NCBI GenBank assembly: GCA_947629095.1
Contig: CANRCK010000005.1
Coordinates: 16,577-80,576 of the forward strand
Direction of reading: 5' to 3'
Source: an uncultured Clostridia bacterium
GTDB taxonomy: Bacteria > Bacillota > Clostridia > Christensenellales > Borkfalkiaceae
DNA length: 64,000 nucleotides
In this document: piece after piece, positions 10,617 to 19,204 of the stretch
Layout of the letters: each line of letters starts with the position of its first letter
How positions within the stretch are numbered: position 1 is the first letter of the stretch
Translations under genes and position numbers: made by a program
The notes under the pieces: model-generated
Told to the model about the DNA's origin: nothing
Database searches by the model: none
Seen by the model: only the letters and a program-made list of their open reading frames with translations

Positions 10617-10661
10617 GGTTTTATCTCCTTTTTTATTTTTATTCCTCGTCATTGTTCACGA

Positions 10662-10700
10662 TTTTATGCAAGTATTCATTGTTTTATGCAAGTATTCATT
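10662..10700 (-). repeat. Two tandem 19-bp repeats in the 5' leader
   Basis: The 19-nt sequence TTTTATGCAAGTATTCATT (plus strand) occurs twice with 20-bp spacing at 10662-10680 and 10682-10700. It lies between the promoter (10724-10753) and the giant lipoprotein start (10616), so it is in the transcribed leader. It could be a paired protein-binding site or a slippage duplication. Confidence 0.8.
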
Positions 10701-10723
10701 TTACGAGTGAATAATTTATCAGT

Positions 10724-10753
10724 ATTATATTACTTCCAAAAACGATATGTCAA
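10724..10753 (-). promoter_or_regulatory. Sigma-A promoter of giant lipoprotein gene
   Basis: TTGACA (10748-10753) and TATAAT (10724-10729) are perfect consensus hexamers on the minus strand with an 18-bp spacer. The predicted start near 10717 gives a leader of about 100 nt carrying the two 19-bp repeats. Confidence 0.85.
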
Positions 10754-10891
10754 GCAAATATCCGTCCAATTGGCGCATAATTTTCCAAATTTTTGATTAT
10801 TGACGACATAAACTCTGCTTATTATATATTAATATGGTAAATTTGTATATTATTTCCAAAAATTGTGAATTTTTATGCGGCTGACCGATTT

Positions 10892-10934
10892 GAAAAAGCC
10901 TGCCTGCACAAAAACATTTTTGTGCAGGCAGGCT
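10892..10934 (-). terminator. Rho-independent terminator ending the McrB-like operon
   Basis: A perfect 18-bp inverted repeat beginning AGCCTGCCTGCAC is followed on the minus strand by TTTTTC. It lies 10 bp after the stop at 10945 and separates the six-gene operon from the giant lipoprotein gene. Confidence 0.9.
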
Positions 10935-10944
10935 GAATTCTTAT

Positions 10945-13140
10945 TTATATCCACCGGAGCACGCCGTGGCGTAGGTTAATTTTGTAGAACTGCAAAACGC
11001 TTTCGCCCTTTTCATCCACGATGCGCACCGACGTTATTGTATTTTGTGCCGAAGCTTCCCCAGGGGACAGCGCGCCCGTAACCTCTATTTCTATCCTGTG
11101 CCCGTGTAAAAGAGTGCCCAGCGATATCCAAGCGCTGTTTTTCCCCACGTTGCCGGAAAGAATTTTTCCGTCCGCGGTTTTTGAAATGGAAACGCTGGTA
11201 ATCTCTATTGTGCGCGGCAAGATTTTAAGCGGAGCGGAATTACATACAAAATCTATTCTGTTTTCGCCGCCGGCGGTGCGGTCCTTGCCCGATTCGTCCA
11301 CCAGAGCCGCCGAGCACGATTTAACCGCTTCCTCCGGCGATAATTCGCCTACAGTGTTGAGTTTTAAGCCGATTTCCACGCTCACCCACTCCGCTTTGAC
11401 GTCGGGCGGGACTTTGGTAACGGCGCAGTCGGTTTTACTTAGCTCGAGAGGCAATCCGTCGTAGTATTTGCTTTTTCCGAATAGCGTTATTTCCACCGGG
11501 GACTTTATGCGGAGCTTGCCCCATTCGCCGTACGCTTCATAATTTTTTGTGACGTCCCTGCCGTTATGGGTTATGGTAAAACCGAGTATATTATCCGCAT
11601 AGCCGACTTCGGTTGAATCGGTTATGCCGGTAATTCCCGCGGAGAGGGGAACGGCGACCGCGCCCTGCAAAAGCCCCTCGTCGCCGCCGCTTTCAACCAA
11701 CTCAAAATCAAGACACGTATGCGGTTTTTTATCGTAAACCCAGCAGGCGCTGCCCGTGCGGACCTTGAATTTACGCGGAACAACGGAAAGTTTTCCGTAT
11801 TCATAATCGAGGGTGTAATTTGCGGTCACATCCTCGCCGCCGTGAAAAACTTCAATCTCCAGGATTACAGAATTCAAAAGGCTGCCCGCGTCCGTAATTT
11901 TTGCACAACTTGTCACATTCCCCGAAAAAGTGTGACCTTCCAACACTTCGGATACGAAATACTCCGAATTGAAATGCTCCGCGCCGTCGTAAGTCCAGCT
12001 ATCCGAGGGCGTGGTCACCTTTAAAACCCTGGGGGAGATGTGCAAATCGCCCGCCTCGAAAGTGACGGCGTAGGAGGAAGTTTTATCGTTGCCTTTTTCG
12101 TCCTTTATAATGAATGAAACGGGATTGTTTTTATATTTCCCCGCGTCCGAAACGGCAACATAGTCAATGTCAATGCCGTGTTCGCCCACAAGATTGCCCA
12201 AAATGACCTGCGCGGACTCTTCGGAATGGGGAGCGCCGTCGTAAGTGAAGCTGCGGGAGCCTGTTTTGACGGTAATGGGGCGTGGCTCCACGGAAAGCTC
12301 GCCGAAGTCGCCCGTAACCTTGTAATAGCGCGTGACCTCCTTGTCGCCGCACATAATTTTTATCTGCGGACGGTTTTCGATTTTGCCCACTTCCGTTGCC
12401 GAGGGGAAATACACCTCAGCCAAATGCCCTTCGATAAGCTTCAACTCCGAGGTTATTTCCCATTCCTCGCGGAAGTGCGGATTGCCGTCGTAAACAAAGC
12501 TTTCCGATCCCGTTCTGACGGTGATGGGGCGGGGGATATTGACTACGGCTTTCTTTACCGTATTCAACACATACGAAGAGGTTACGTCCTTCCCCTCCTC
12601 CGCGCTCAGAATTTTAACGCTGTCGGCGCGGGCGGAAATATAAAAATTCCCGTCCTCAAGCGGCTCGTATATAAATCCGTTTACAGAAAGCTCATCGCCG
12701 TACCTGAGAACCGCCGAACACGTTGGCTCGGCGCCATAGTCGATTTGGTCGTCCTCAATTGTTATTTCAACCGGAACAGGTAGAATTTTATAGGAATGTA
12801 TCTTGCCGTAGCGCTTGGCGCCTGAAATATCATTTGAATAAGCCCGGACCTCGTACTCGCCGGCAAGGCGCGGGGAAGCGCTCTGCCACTCCTCCTCTCC
12901 CGCTGCACGATACTCGTACGCCACAGGCTTAAACAGCGCTTTTGCGCCGGGCTGCAAGCTTTCGCCGTAATAAATTTCACTCACGAAATTTTCCGCAAAA
13001 ACACTGCCCGTAAGACATAGAAGCACGGTGCAGGCTATGACCGCCAAGATTACGGCGCAGATAATAAAGCGAAACTTCCAAAGCCGTAAAATTATTTTGT
13101 TTCTCTTGTTGAGTTTATCTTTGTAGGATTGATATAGCAT
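10945..13140 (-). CDS. Membrane-anchored protein with seven MBG-like beta repeats
   Basis: A 731-residue protein. A basic N-terminus and one hydrophobic segment (about 24-45) suggest an anchored protein with a large external part. The external part is built of about seven modules of roughly 80-95 residues. Most open with a variant of PRPITVRTGSESFVYDGNPH and carry GKDVTKNY-like turns followed by a 'YGKLSV' strand; this pattern fits the MBG/YDG-type beta-sandwich repeats of bacterial adhesins. The last module (about 640-731) is the most divergent. AGGTG precedes the ATG, only 7 bp after the stop of the PW-repeat protein, which ends in two modules of the same kind. No enzyme motif is visible. 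Probable role: surface adhesion or a structural partner of the PW-repeat protein. Confidence 0.82.
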   Translation of the reverse strand: MLYQSYKDKLNKRNKIILRLWKFRFIICAVILAVIACTVLLCLTGSVFAENFVSEIYYGESLQPGAKALFKPVAYEYRAAGEEEWQSASPRLAGEYEVRAYSNDISGAKRYGKIHSYKILPVPVEITIEDDQIDYGAEPTCSAVLRYGDELSVNGFIYEPLEDGNFYISARADSVKILSAEEGKDVTSSYVLNTVKKAVVNIPRPITVRTGSESFVYDGNPHFREEWEITSELKLIEGHLAEVYFPSATEVGKIENRPQIKIMCGDKEVTRYYKVTGDFGELSVEPRPITVKTGSRSFTYDGAPHSEESAQVILGNLVGEHGIDIDYVAVSDAGKYKNNPVSFIIKDEKGNDKTSSYAVTFEAGDLHISPRVLKVTTPSDSWTYDGAEHFNSEYFVSEVLEGHTFSGNVTSCAKITDAGSLLNSVILEIEVFHGGEDVTANYTLDYEYGKLSVVPRKFKVRTGSACWVYDKKPHTCLDFELVESGGDEGLLQGAVAVPLSAGITGITDSTEVGYADNILGFTITHNGRDVTKNYEAYGEWGKLRIKSPVEITLFGKSKYYDGLPLELSKTDCAVTKVPPDVKAEWVSVEIGLKLNTVGELSPEEAVKSCSAALVDESGKDRTAGGENRIDFVCNSAPLKILPRTIEITSVSISKTADGKILSGNVGKNSAWISLGTLLHGHRIEIEVTGALSPGEASAQNTITSVRIVDEKGESVLQFYKINLRHGVLRWI

Positions 13141-13147
13141 GCCGCAC

Positions 13148-14920
13148 CTATCCGACCGTAAGAATTCCGAATATGATATTTATGCAATAGTTGGCAGTAA
13201 CGTCTGCGCCGTCTTTGTCCACTATTTTAACGGTGGCGGTATTCGGGCTTTGCCCGCGCGCCGTCTGGCCGCCCGTAAATGTCAGGTATACGGTATCGCC
13301 CTCTGCCAGCCCCTCTGCTTCAAAGTCATGGCATAAAAGCGCAGAGCCGTCATACGGCTTGTTCGCCGAGCCTGTGGAGATAGTGACGGAGCGCATTGTA
13401 AGCTCTAATGTACCGTAGATATAATCGATAATATACAGCTCGGTAACGTCGGCGCCCGTGGCGTCTTTTATCGTTGCGGTAAAGATGTTGTCGATTATGC
13501 CAACGGTTTTGGTCTGCGCGTATACGCCCGTAATTATATGACTGCCGTCGGCAAGCGTACCCGATACAATTCTGCAACTCTCCTCTTTAAAGGGTATGCC
13601 CGAATACTCTGCCGAAGCCGAACCGCTCTCCAATACCATGTGATGCCTTTGGCACATGGTGCAGATATCGTTTTTAAAATTATGCACGCCCGTTGCAGGG
13701 ATTGATTCCGTTTCGGGTGCGCGGCAGATTATACACACGCGGCTCTTCGTTCCTTCCGAACTGCAGGTAGGCTCGAGGGTCGTCACCCATCCGTCGCCGT
13801 TCTCTCCGCCCATGTACCTATGCGTACACACGCCGTTACCTAATTCCGTCCAGGGGAAATCTTCGGGCAGGTCTTCCCAAGGCACTATGCCCCAAGGGAA
13901 ATTTTCGGGCATCTGCTCCCAAGGCACCTTTGTCCAAGGTATTTTATCCAGCGGAACCTCGTCCCAAGGAAAATCTTCAGGTATTGTCGTCCACGGTATC
14001 TCCGTCCACGGCATTTCTTCGGGCAAGCTGCCCCAAGGCACCTTTGCCCAAGGTATTTTATCAAGCGGAACCTCGTCCCAAGGGAAATCTTCCGGTATTG
14101 TCGTCCACGGTATCTCCGTCCACGGCATTTCTTCGGGCAAGCTGCCCCAAGGCACCTTTGTCCAAGGTATTTTATCCAGCGGAACCTCGTCCCAAGGAAA
14201 ATCTTCCGGTATTGTCGTCCACGGTATCTCCGTCCACGGCATTTCCTCGGGCAAACTGTTCCAAGGCACCTTTGCCCAAGGTATTTTATCCAGCGGAACC
14301 TCATCCCAAGGGAAATCTTCCGGTATTGCCGTCCACGGTATCTCCGTCCACGGCATTTCCTCGGGCAAATTGTTCCAAGGCACCTTTGCCCAAGGTATTT
14401 TATCCAGCGGAACCTCGTCCCAAGGAAAATCTTCCGGTATTGCCGTCCACGGTATCTCCGTCCACGGCATTTCCTCGGGCAAATTGTCCCAAGGCATTTC
14501 GGTCCAGGGTAGCTCGCTTACAGGTACGTCGCTCCAGGGGAAATTTTCCCAATCAAACCCGTCGTACGGAAAATCTTCGGGCAGTTCTTCCCACGGGACG
14601 CTCTCCCAAGGAATCTTGTCCGCAGGGATATCGTCGGGGAGTTTTTCCCACGGGACCTCCGTCCACGGCATACTTTCCCATTCGGTATCTTCGGGCATAT
14701 CCTCCCACGGCACATCGTGCCACGGAAAGTTTTCGGGGAACTCCTTCCAGGGTATCTTGTCCCAGGGGATATCGTCCGGCAGATCGAGCGCCGGCTTTTC
14801 GGGACCGGTTTCCGATTCGGCGTTCAAGCTTGCAACGTTTATCGCCAAAAAAACGATAAGCGCCATGGCGGCAATCATCAACAATCCCAGAACATATAAA
14901 ATAATCGACTGTTTTCGCAT
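13148..14920 (-). CDS. Trp/Pro 'PWxx(hydrophobic)' repeat surface protein with MBG-like C-terminus
   Basis: A 590-residue secreted or anchored protein. Residues about 6-28 form one hydrophobic segment. Residues about 47-360 consist almost entirely of 5-residue units P-W-x-x-(I/V/L/F/M), broken at intervals by 4-residue PEDF/PEEM units, and are acidic and extremely rich in Trp and Pro. Inside this region a 38-residue super-unit (5+5+4+5+5+5+5+4) repeats five times, near-identically, from about residue 147. Residues about 365-430 are a Cys/His module (CIICR, CTMCQ) like that in the lipoprotein at 2745-3857. About 430-590 are two MBG-like modules. AGGAG precedes the ATG, 9 bp after the stop of the second McrB-like ATPase. 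I know no family with this repeat; a rigid extended stalk or a polymer-binding surface is a guess. Confidence 0.85.
   Translation of the reverse strand: MRKQSIILYVLGLLMIAAMALIVFLAINVASLNAESETGPEKPALDLPDDIPWDKIPWKEFPENFPWHDVPWEDMPEDTEWESMPWTEVPWEKLPDDIPADKIPWESVPWEELPEDFPYDGFDWENFPWSDVPVSELPWTEMPWDNLPEEMPWTEIPWTAIPEDFPWDEVPLDKIPWAKVPWNNLPEEMPWTEIPWTAIPEDFPWDEVPLDKIPWAKVPWNSLPEEMPWTEIPWTTIPEDFPWDEVPLDKIPWTKVPWGSLPEEMPWTEIPWTTIPEDFPWDEVPLDKIPWAKVPWGSLPEEMPWTEIPWTTIPEDFPWDEVPLDKIPWTKVPWEQMPENFPWGIVPWEDLPEDFPWTELGNGVCTHRYMGGENGDGWVTTLEPTCSSEGTKSRVCIICRAPETESIPATGVHNFKNDICTMCQRHHMVLESGSASAEYSGIPFKEESCRIVSGTLADGSHIITGVYAQTKTVGIIDNIFTATIKDATGADVTELYIIDYIYGTLELTMRSVTISTGSANKPYDGSALLCHDFEAEGLAEGDTVYLTFTGGQTARGQSPNTATVKIVDKDGADVTANYCINIIFGILTVG
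13913..14482 (-). repeat. Five 114-bp tandem repeats within the PW-repeat gene
   Basis: The marker AGGTATTTTATC (plus strand) recurs at 13937, 14051, 14165, 14279 and 14393, exactly 114 bp apart, and the sequence between copies is nearly identical. Each copy encodes 38 residues. More divergent copies of the underlying 15-bp unit extend to about 14780. Copy number could vary between strains, and short-read assembly could collapse this stretch. Confidence 0.95.
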
Positions 14921-14929
14921 AATGTACTC

Positions 14930-16327
14930 CTATTCATACCGGCTCACGGTCCGGAGACATTCAATACAGCGCGGCATGCCGCCCGGCATATTTTCGAGCA
15001 GCGCCCAAAGCTTTTGCAACTCTTCGCCGTACTTGGATACGTCTATTACGCCCAATTTGCGTATGACCTTTTTGGAGAGGATATCATCCAGCCCCTCCGT
15101 TTCCGTTCCGCCGCACGCAACATATGCCGACACATAAGCGGATATCTGCCTTTTTATACGGTTGCCGTATGTTATGCGGAATTTTTCAATTAAAAACTTA
15201 TCCAGAACTTCAATGCGCGCCAAGCTTTCATCCGAAAGCTCAAAACCCGCTGCGGCAGCCCTCACCATGCCGTCAAATGCGGCGAATGTGATTGAGACAT
15301 TCGGCTCTTTTGCCGCCTTTACAGGCTCTGAACGCCCCGTAAGGTTCAAAATCATTGCCCTGTCGTAAACCTTGTCGGAAATGGCAAACGCCGAATCGTC
15401 GTCGTTTACCGTGCCTATAAACCACATATTTTCGGGCAGCTTTACTGCGCCGTCCTTTAATCCTTCCGGATCGTTTATCCATTTATCCGGAACCACTTGC
15501 AGATATCTCAGATCCGGATCGGGAATTTCCAAAAGGGAGAGAAATTCCGCAAAGTAATACTCTATGCGCGCAATATTCATTTCGTCAAGAACGGTTATAT
15601 ACATGGCGTCGCTGCCGTTAGCTTCGTATAGCTTTTTGAACAAAACCGTTTCATTGAAGTTTTTGGTGAATTCGTTGTAATAGCCCACAAGGTCCGCCCG
15701 CTCCTTCCACATGGGCTGCACGGGGATTATTGTGGACGGATTGCCGATATATTCGCCGAAGGCATAGGCGAGGGAGGTTTTCCCCGCGCCGGATATGCCT
15801 TGAAGTATCAATATTTTGGAAGTTGCCAAACCGGCAACGAATTCACGGATTTCGTTTTCGGAGAAATACAGACCTAAGTTTGCAGCCGCAAAATTGCGGA
15901 ATCCCGCACAGAATTCCGCGAGCGTGTTGACTTTTTTGCCGTTTTTAACCGCTGCGGGAACGATTGAAGAAATACCTTCGAAGCGCGAGGGAAAACGCCT
16001 GCCCAGCTCAGCCGAATATGCGGCACGCTCTGCCTCTATCGCCCTTTCCATACCGTTCTCCCACTTGTCTCTGACCTTGTTTACCCTTCTGCGCCTTAAA
16101 AACAGGAAGATGACAAATGCCAACAGCAGCACGGGCAAAATTATCACCCATACCAATATGAGAACGCTCTTGCCGCCGAAGGAAAAATAGCCGAGCAACG
16201 TTTGGATTATGGGATTTAAAAGCCCGCTTGCGTCGAGATAAATGAGAACGCCCACAAAGGTTCCGCCGGCTAGCGCTATGACGGTCAAAAGCACAATAAA
16301 GAAAATACGCCTAAGCTTTTTACTCAT
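14930..16327 (-). CDS. Membrane-anchored McrB-like AAA+ ATPase (second paralogue)
   Basis: A 465-residue AAA+ ATPase. Two hydrophobic segments lie near the N-terminus (about 8-31 and 54-76). The ATPase domain has Walker A GISGAGKT (about 176-183), Walker B with the McrB-like signature YITVLDEMNIAR (about 243-254) and the sensor stretch WFIGTVNDDDSAFAISDKVYDRA. McrB normally powers the McrBC restriction nuclease in the cytosol, but a membrane anchor is not typical of it. The protein is clearly paralogous to the product of 17871-19163. The ATG at 16327 overlaps the upstream stop by 8 bp, which implies translational coupling. There is no DNA-recognition domain that I can see, so restriction is unlikely. 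It is probably a membrane remodelling or secretion-related ATPase acting on neighbouring proteins. Confidence 0.85.
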   Translation of the reverse strand: MSKKLRRIFFIVLLTVIALAGGTFVGVLIYLDASGLLNPIIQTLLGYFSFGGKSVLILVWVIILPVLLLAFVIFLFLRRRRVNKVRDKWENGMERAIEAERAAYSAELGRRFPSRFEGISSIVPAAVKNGKKVNTLAEFCAGFRNFAAANLGLYFSENEIREFVAGLATSKILILQGISGAGKTSLAYAFGEYIGNPSTIIPVQPMWKERADLVGYYNEFTKNFNETVLFKKLYEANGSDAMYITVLDEMNIARIEYYFAEFLSLLEIPDPDLRYLQVVPDKWINDPEGLKDGAVKLPENMWFIGTVNDDDSAFAISDKVYDRAMILNLTGRSEPVKAAKEPNVSITFAAFDGMVRAAAAGFELSDESLARIEVLDKFLIEKFRITYGNRIKRQISAYVSAYVACGGTETEGLDDILSKKVIRKLGVIDVSKYGEELQKLWALLENMPGGMPRCIECLRTVSRYE

Positions 16328-17861
16328 TGGGTGCGCCCTCCGTCTCTTTTTCGGCATATATATTGTCTTTTTTGCCGAAAATGCGCTGTTTGATTTCCGC
16401 GCGCGACTGTTCTTTCAAGGCTTTTTTTACACCCCGCCACTCACGGTTCAAAAGCCTGCCCAAAGCTTCATAATAGCTTTCAAGCCTGTCCAGACCTTCT
16501 TCCGAAGCGAACTCGCCTTCGGCTATCTGACCTTTATCCGCCATAAGCGCGACCAAGCGCGCCTCGAGAGCTTTGTTCCGTGCGGCAAGATCCGAATTTT
16601 CGGCAATGAGCTTTTCCGTCTTTGTTTGCAGATTTTCAATCCGCTCCGCGTCCTCCTGCAAACGTCTGAGGTTTTGGGCGGATTGAACGGCGTATTGCTC
16701 CCCGCTCTTTTCCAATTGCGCCCTGTATTCCTCAACGGCTTGCCCGGAGTTCAGCCTTTCCTCCTCGACAAGCTTTTTGAGTCCGTCTATTGTCCGGTCC
16801 TGCTCGGCAAGCCGCCTGCGCGCCGCGGCAAGTTCCTTTACTTCTCCTAAAAGCTCCGCATTCTTCTCTTCAAGCAACAATATGTATTCTTCGATATTTT
16901 TACCGCCGTGCGCGTTTTCAAGCGCAAGCCGCTTCTCTTTAAAAAGCTTTTCTTCCTCCGAAAGATAATTATTTCTTAGCTCCATGCCTATATCCGGACC
17001 TCCGCCGTATAAGGCAAAGGCATATAAAACGGCGGGCAAAGCAAGCTCAAAGGAGTCGGCAGACTCCCAATTCTGCACGGACGTGTTGAGTTTTTCTTCC
17101 CTATCAGACAAAATATACTCGTACAGGGTTACCGCTTCCCTGAAATTTTTATTCATTTTAAGCACGTTGGTTAAAGTGAGCGATTTTATTTTATCCGACT
17201 TGGCAACCTCGAGCATAAGAGGGGTGCGCAGATAGTAGTCTATGGACTGCCGCAGCTGCTCTATGGCGGTTATATTCTCCCGCATGGTCAATTTGAACCC
17301 GTCCCTCTCGTCTTTCAGCTTTAAATCAACCGTAAGTCTGCGTGTGCCGAGGTTTACTTTTTTGCGTACGGTCAGCGTGCCCTCGTATGAGTTTGCGCGC
17401 AAAAGTTTGGCAAGTTTTTCCGCGGTGTACTCTTTAAGCTTACAAAGGAGAGTATATAAAAATCTGTTTTCGTAAGTTGCATAGTCGTTCAGCCGCTCCA
17501 CCGTAAAAAGCTTATCGGGCACAATCTGCTCCCCGCTCTTTTCACGGTTTATACAGTCGCTGCGGCGGGCGAGGTGCTGCACCGATTCCTTGGAAACGCG
17601 CTTAACCTTTTCTATGGGCAGAACTTCACCCTCGGAGCGGATGAACCTTCTCTCTTCATCCATAGCCCTGCCAATTGCGTTCAGACCGTCGCTTACTACC
17701 TTTATCCATTCGGCGTCGGTTTCGGCAAAGGTTGCCTTTGCACAGATCTCTTCGCCGCCTGCCGAGGCTACCGCGTCTATCAGCGATTGGAACTCGGGGT
17801 CGGCTTTTGCTGTCTCTTTAAATTGCTTTATTGCCCTGTAGAGGGCGTATTCCTCGTTCAT
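16320..17861 (-). CDS. DUF2357/McrC-like protein with C-terminal coiled coil
   Basis: A 513-residue soluble protein. The first ~300 residues contain the segment KLFTVERLNDYATYENRFLY in two overlapping parts (TVERLNDYATYENRF, ENRFLYTLL), typical of DUF2357 proteins that accompany McrB-type ATPases as McrC-like partners. In that family a PD-(D/E)XK nuclease domain normally follows. Here residues about 310-480 are instead a long Glu/Lys/Arg/Leu-rich coiled coil, and I see no E-x-K nuclease motif. It is encoded between the two McrB-like ATPases (9-bp gap upstream, 8-bp overlap downstream) with GGAGGG before the ATG. I infer an adaptor that couples or bridges the two ATPases, not a nuclease. The DUF2357 assignment is by motif memory. 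Confidence 0.75.
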   Translation of the reverse strand: MNEEYALYRAIKQFKETAKADPEFQSLIDAVASAGGEEICAKATFAETDAEWIKVVSDGLNAIGRAMDEERRFIRSEGEVLPIEKVKRVSKESVQHLARRSDCINREKSGEQIVPDKLFTVERLNDYATYENRFLYTLLCKLKEYTAEKLAKLLRANSYEGTLTVRKKVNLGTRRLTVDLKLKDERDGFKLTMRENITAIEQLRQSIDYYLRTPLMLEVAKSDKIKSLTLTNVLKMNKNFREAVTLYEYILSDREEKLNTSVQNWESADSFELALPAVLYAFALYGGGPDIGMELRNNYLSEEEKLFKEKRLALENAHGGKNIEEYILLLEEKNAELLGEVKELAAARRRLAEQDRTIDGLKKLVEEERLNSGQAVEEYRAQLEKSGEQYAVQSAQNLRRLQEDAERIENLQTKTEKLIAENSDLAARNKALEARLVALMADKGQIAEGEFASEEGLDRLESYYEALGRLLNREWRGVKKALKEQSRAEIKQRIFGKKDNIYAEKETEGAPNE

Positions 17862-17870
17862 AGCGCCCTC

Positions 17871-19163
17871 CTACTTCAATCTCGCCATTGTACGCACGGC
17901 TGCCACGGAACGGGGCATTGCGCCCTCCCCGAACAGCTCATCCAAAAACTTGCAGAGCTGCTCGGCTTCCCCTCGCCTGTATGAGAGGTTCTGCATTTCG
18001 AGCTTCCTCAAAACCTTTTTTGCGAGAATATCGTCCAACGCCTCGGTTTCGCTGCCTCCGCACGCTGCATATACGGGCAGATAGCTTTTAATCTGTCTCA
18101 TTATACGGTTCCCGAAAGATATTTTAAACTTTTCGCCCAAATATTCGTCAAGCTTGGCAATGCGGTCGGCAACTTCGGCGGGGAACGGGCTGTTTGCTAT
18201 AACGTTTTTAACGACCTCGTTGAATTTTTCGGCGGTTACGGGCATCGTCCCGTAGCTTTCGGCTTTAAACTCCTCCGCCTTTTTTTCGAGGTCGACGATC
18301 ATGCTTCTGTCGTAAACCTTGTCGGATATTGCAAACGTAGAGTCGTCGTTGTTTGCAGTTCCCAAAAACCACATATTTTGGGGCAGCATTATGCTGCCGT
18401 TTTGCAGGTCCTCAGGGTCGTTGTCCCACTTATCCGAAACGATTTCAAGGCGCCTCAGCTCGGGGTCGGGGATCTCCATAAGTGAGAGAAACTCGGCAAA
18501 ATAATACTCTACGCGGGCTATGTTCAGCTCGTCGAGAATGGTTATGTATATATCCTTCCGCATATTCGCCTCGTACATCTTTTGCAGAAGAGGCGTCTGG
18601 TTGAAGCTTTTGGTAAATTCGTTATAATAACCCAACAGGTCGGACCTCTCCTTCCACATGGGCTGGACGGGGATTATGGTTGAAGGGTTCTCCAAAAATT
18701 CCCCAAAGGCGAAGGCAAGGGACGTTTTGCCCGTGCCGGACATTCCCTGAAGTATTATAAAGTGGGAAACGGCGACGCCCGAAATAAATTCACGTATGGT
18801 TTTTATATCGTAATACAGCCCGAGCTTACCCGCGGCAAAGTTGCGGAACCCGGCACAGAACTCCGCAAGCGTGAAATCTTCAACAAACGGCTTTTCAACA
18901 TAGGTTGCCTTTTGTTCGTCAAGCGCCTTTAACATTTCAAAGCGGGAAGCCGAAGCTTCCTTTTGGGATTGTTCTTCAGCCTTGTCCGCACTCTCGTTCA
19001 AACGGAGGGTGAGATTGTCAAAGCGCTTTTCGTTTATCATAGCCGCAATTACCGTAAAGAGCATCAAAAGCACCATTACGGTGACATAGGCAATGATAAA
19101 TTTCGGATCCTTGATTAACTCCCATATCTCTTTAAAAGAGGGAGCGAGCATAAATTTGTTCAT
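17871..19163 (-). CDS. Membrane-anchored McrB-like AAA+ ATPase (first paralogue)
   Basis: A 430-residue AAA+ ATPase. One hydrophobic segment (about 22-43) is followed by a short helical linker and the ATPase domain: Walker A GMSGTGKT (about 138-145), Walker B with the McrB-type extension YITILDELNIAR (about 204-215), and the sensor WFLGTANNDDSTFAISDKV. Over the AAA domain it matches the product of 14930-16327 closely, including IIPVQPMWKERSDLLGYYNEF, here given as IIPVQPMWKER and LLGYYNEF. AGAGGA precedes the ATG. The two genes probably arose by duplication and could form a hetero-oligomeric ring at the membrane. The function is unknown. Confidence 0.87.
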   Translation of the reverse strand: MNKFMLAPSFKEIWELIKDPKFIIAYVTVMVLLMLFTVIAAMINEKRFDNLTLRLNESADKAEEQSQKEASASRFEMLKALDEQKATYVEKPFVEDFTLAEFCAGFRNFAAGKLGLYYDIKTIREFISGVAVSHFIILQGMSGTGKTSLAFAFGEFLENPSTIIPVQPMWKERSDLLGYYNEFTKSFNQTPLLQKMYEANMRKDIYITILDELNIARVEYYFAEFLSLMEIPDPELRRLEIVSDKWDNDPEDLQNGSIMLPQNMWFLGTANNDDSTFAISDKVYDRSMIVDLEKKAEEFKAESYGTMPVTAEKFNEVVKNVIANSPFPAEVADRIAKLDEYLGEKFKISFGNRIMRQIKSYLPVYAACGGSETEALDDILAKKVLRKLEMQNLSYRRGEAEQLCKFLDELFGEGAMPRSVAAVRTMARLK

Positions 19164-19204
19164 AATTCCTCTGTAAAAAATTTATTTGTAGACTTAGTAT
19201 TAAC

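Noticed and set aside
13913..14482. CRISPR array
   Set aside because: The 114-bp repeats are contiguous, in frame and coding; there are no unique spacers. No other repeat-spacer pattern was seen in the window.
13656..15137. 493-codon open frame on the plus strand opposite the PW-repeat gene
   Set aside because: It exists because the repeat's complement lacks stop codons; its translation is a Ser/Gly low-complexity mirror of the repeat with no ribosome site, and it runs over the end of the upstream ATPase gene.
14930..19163. A McrBC-type restriction system
   Set aside because: The ATPases are membrane-anchored, no DNA-recognition domain is visible, and the McrC-like partner has a coiled coil in place of the nuclease.
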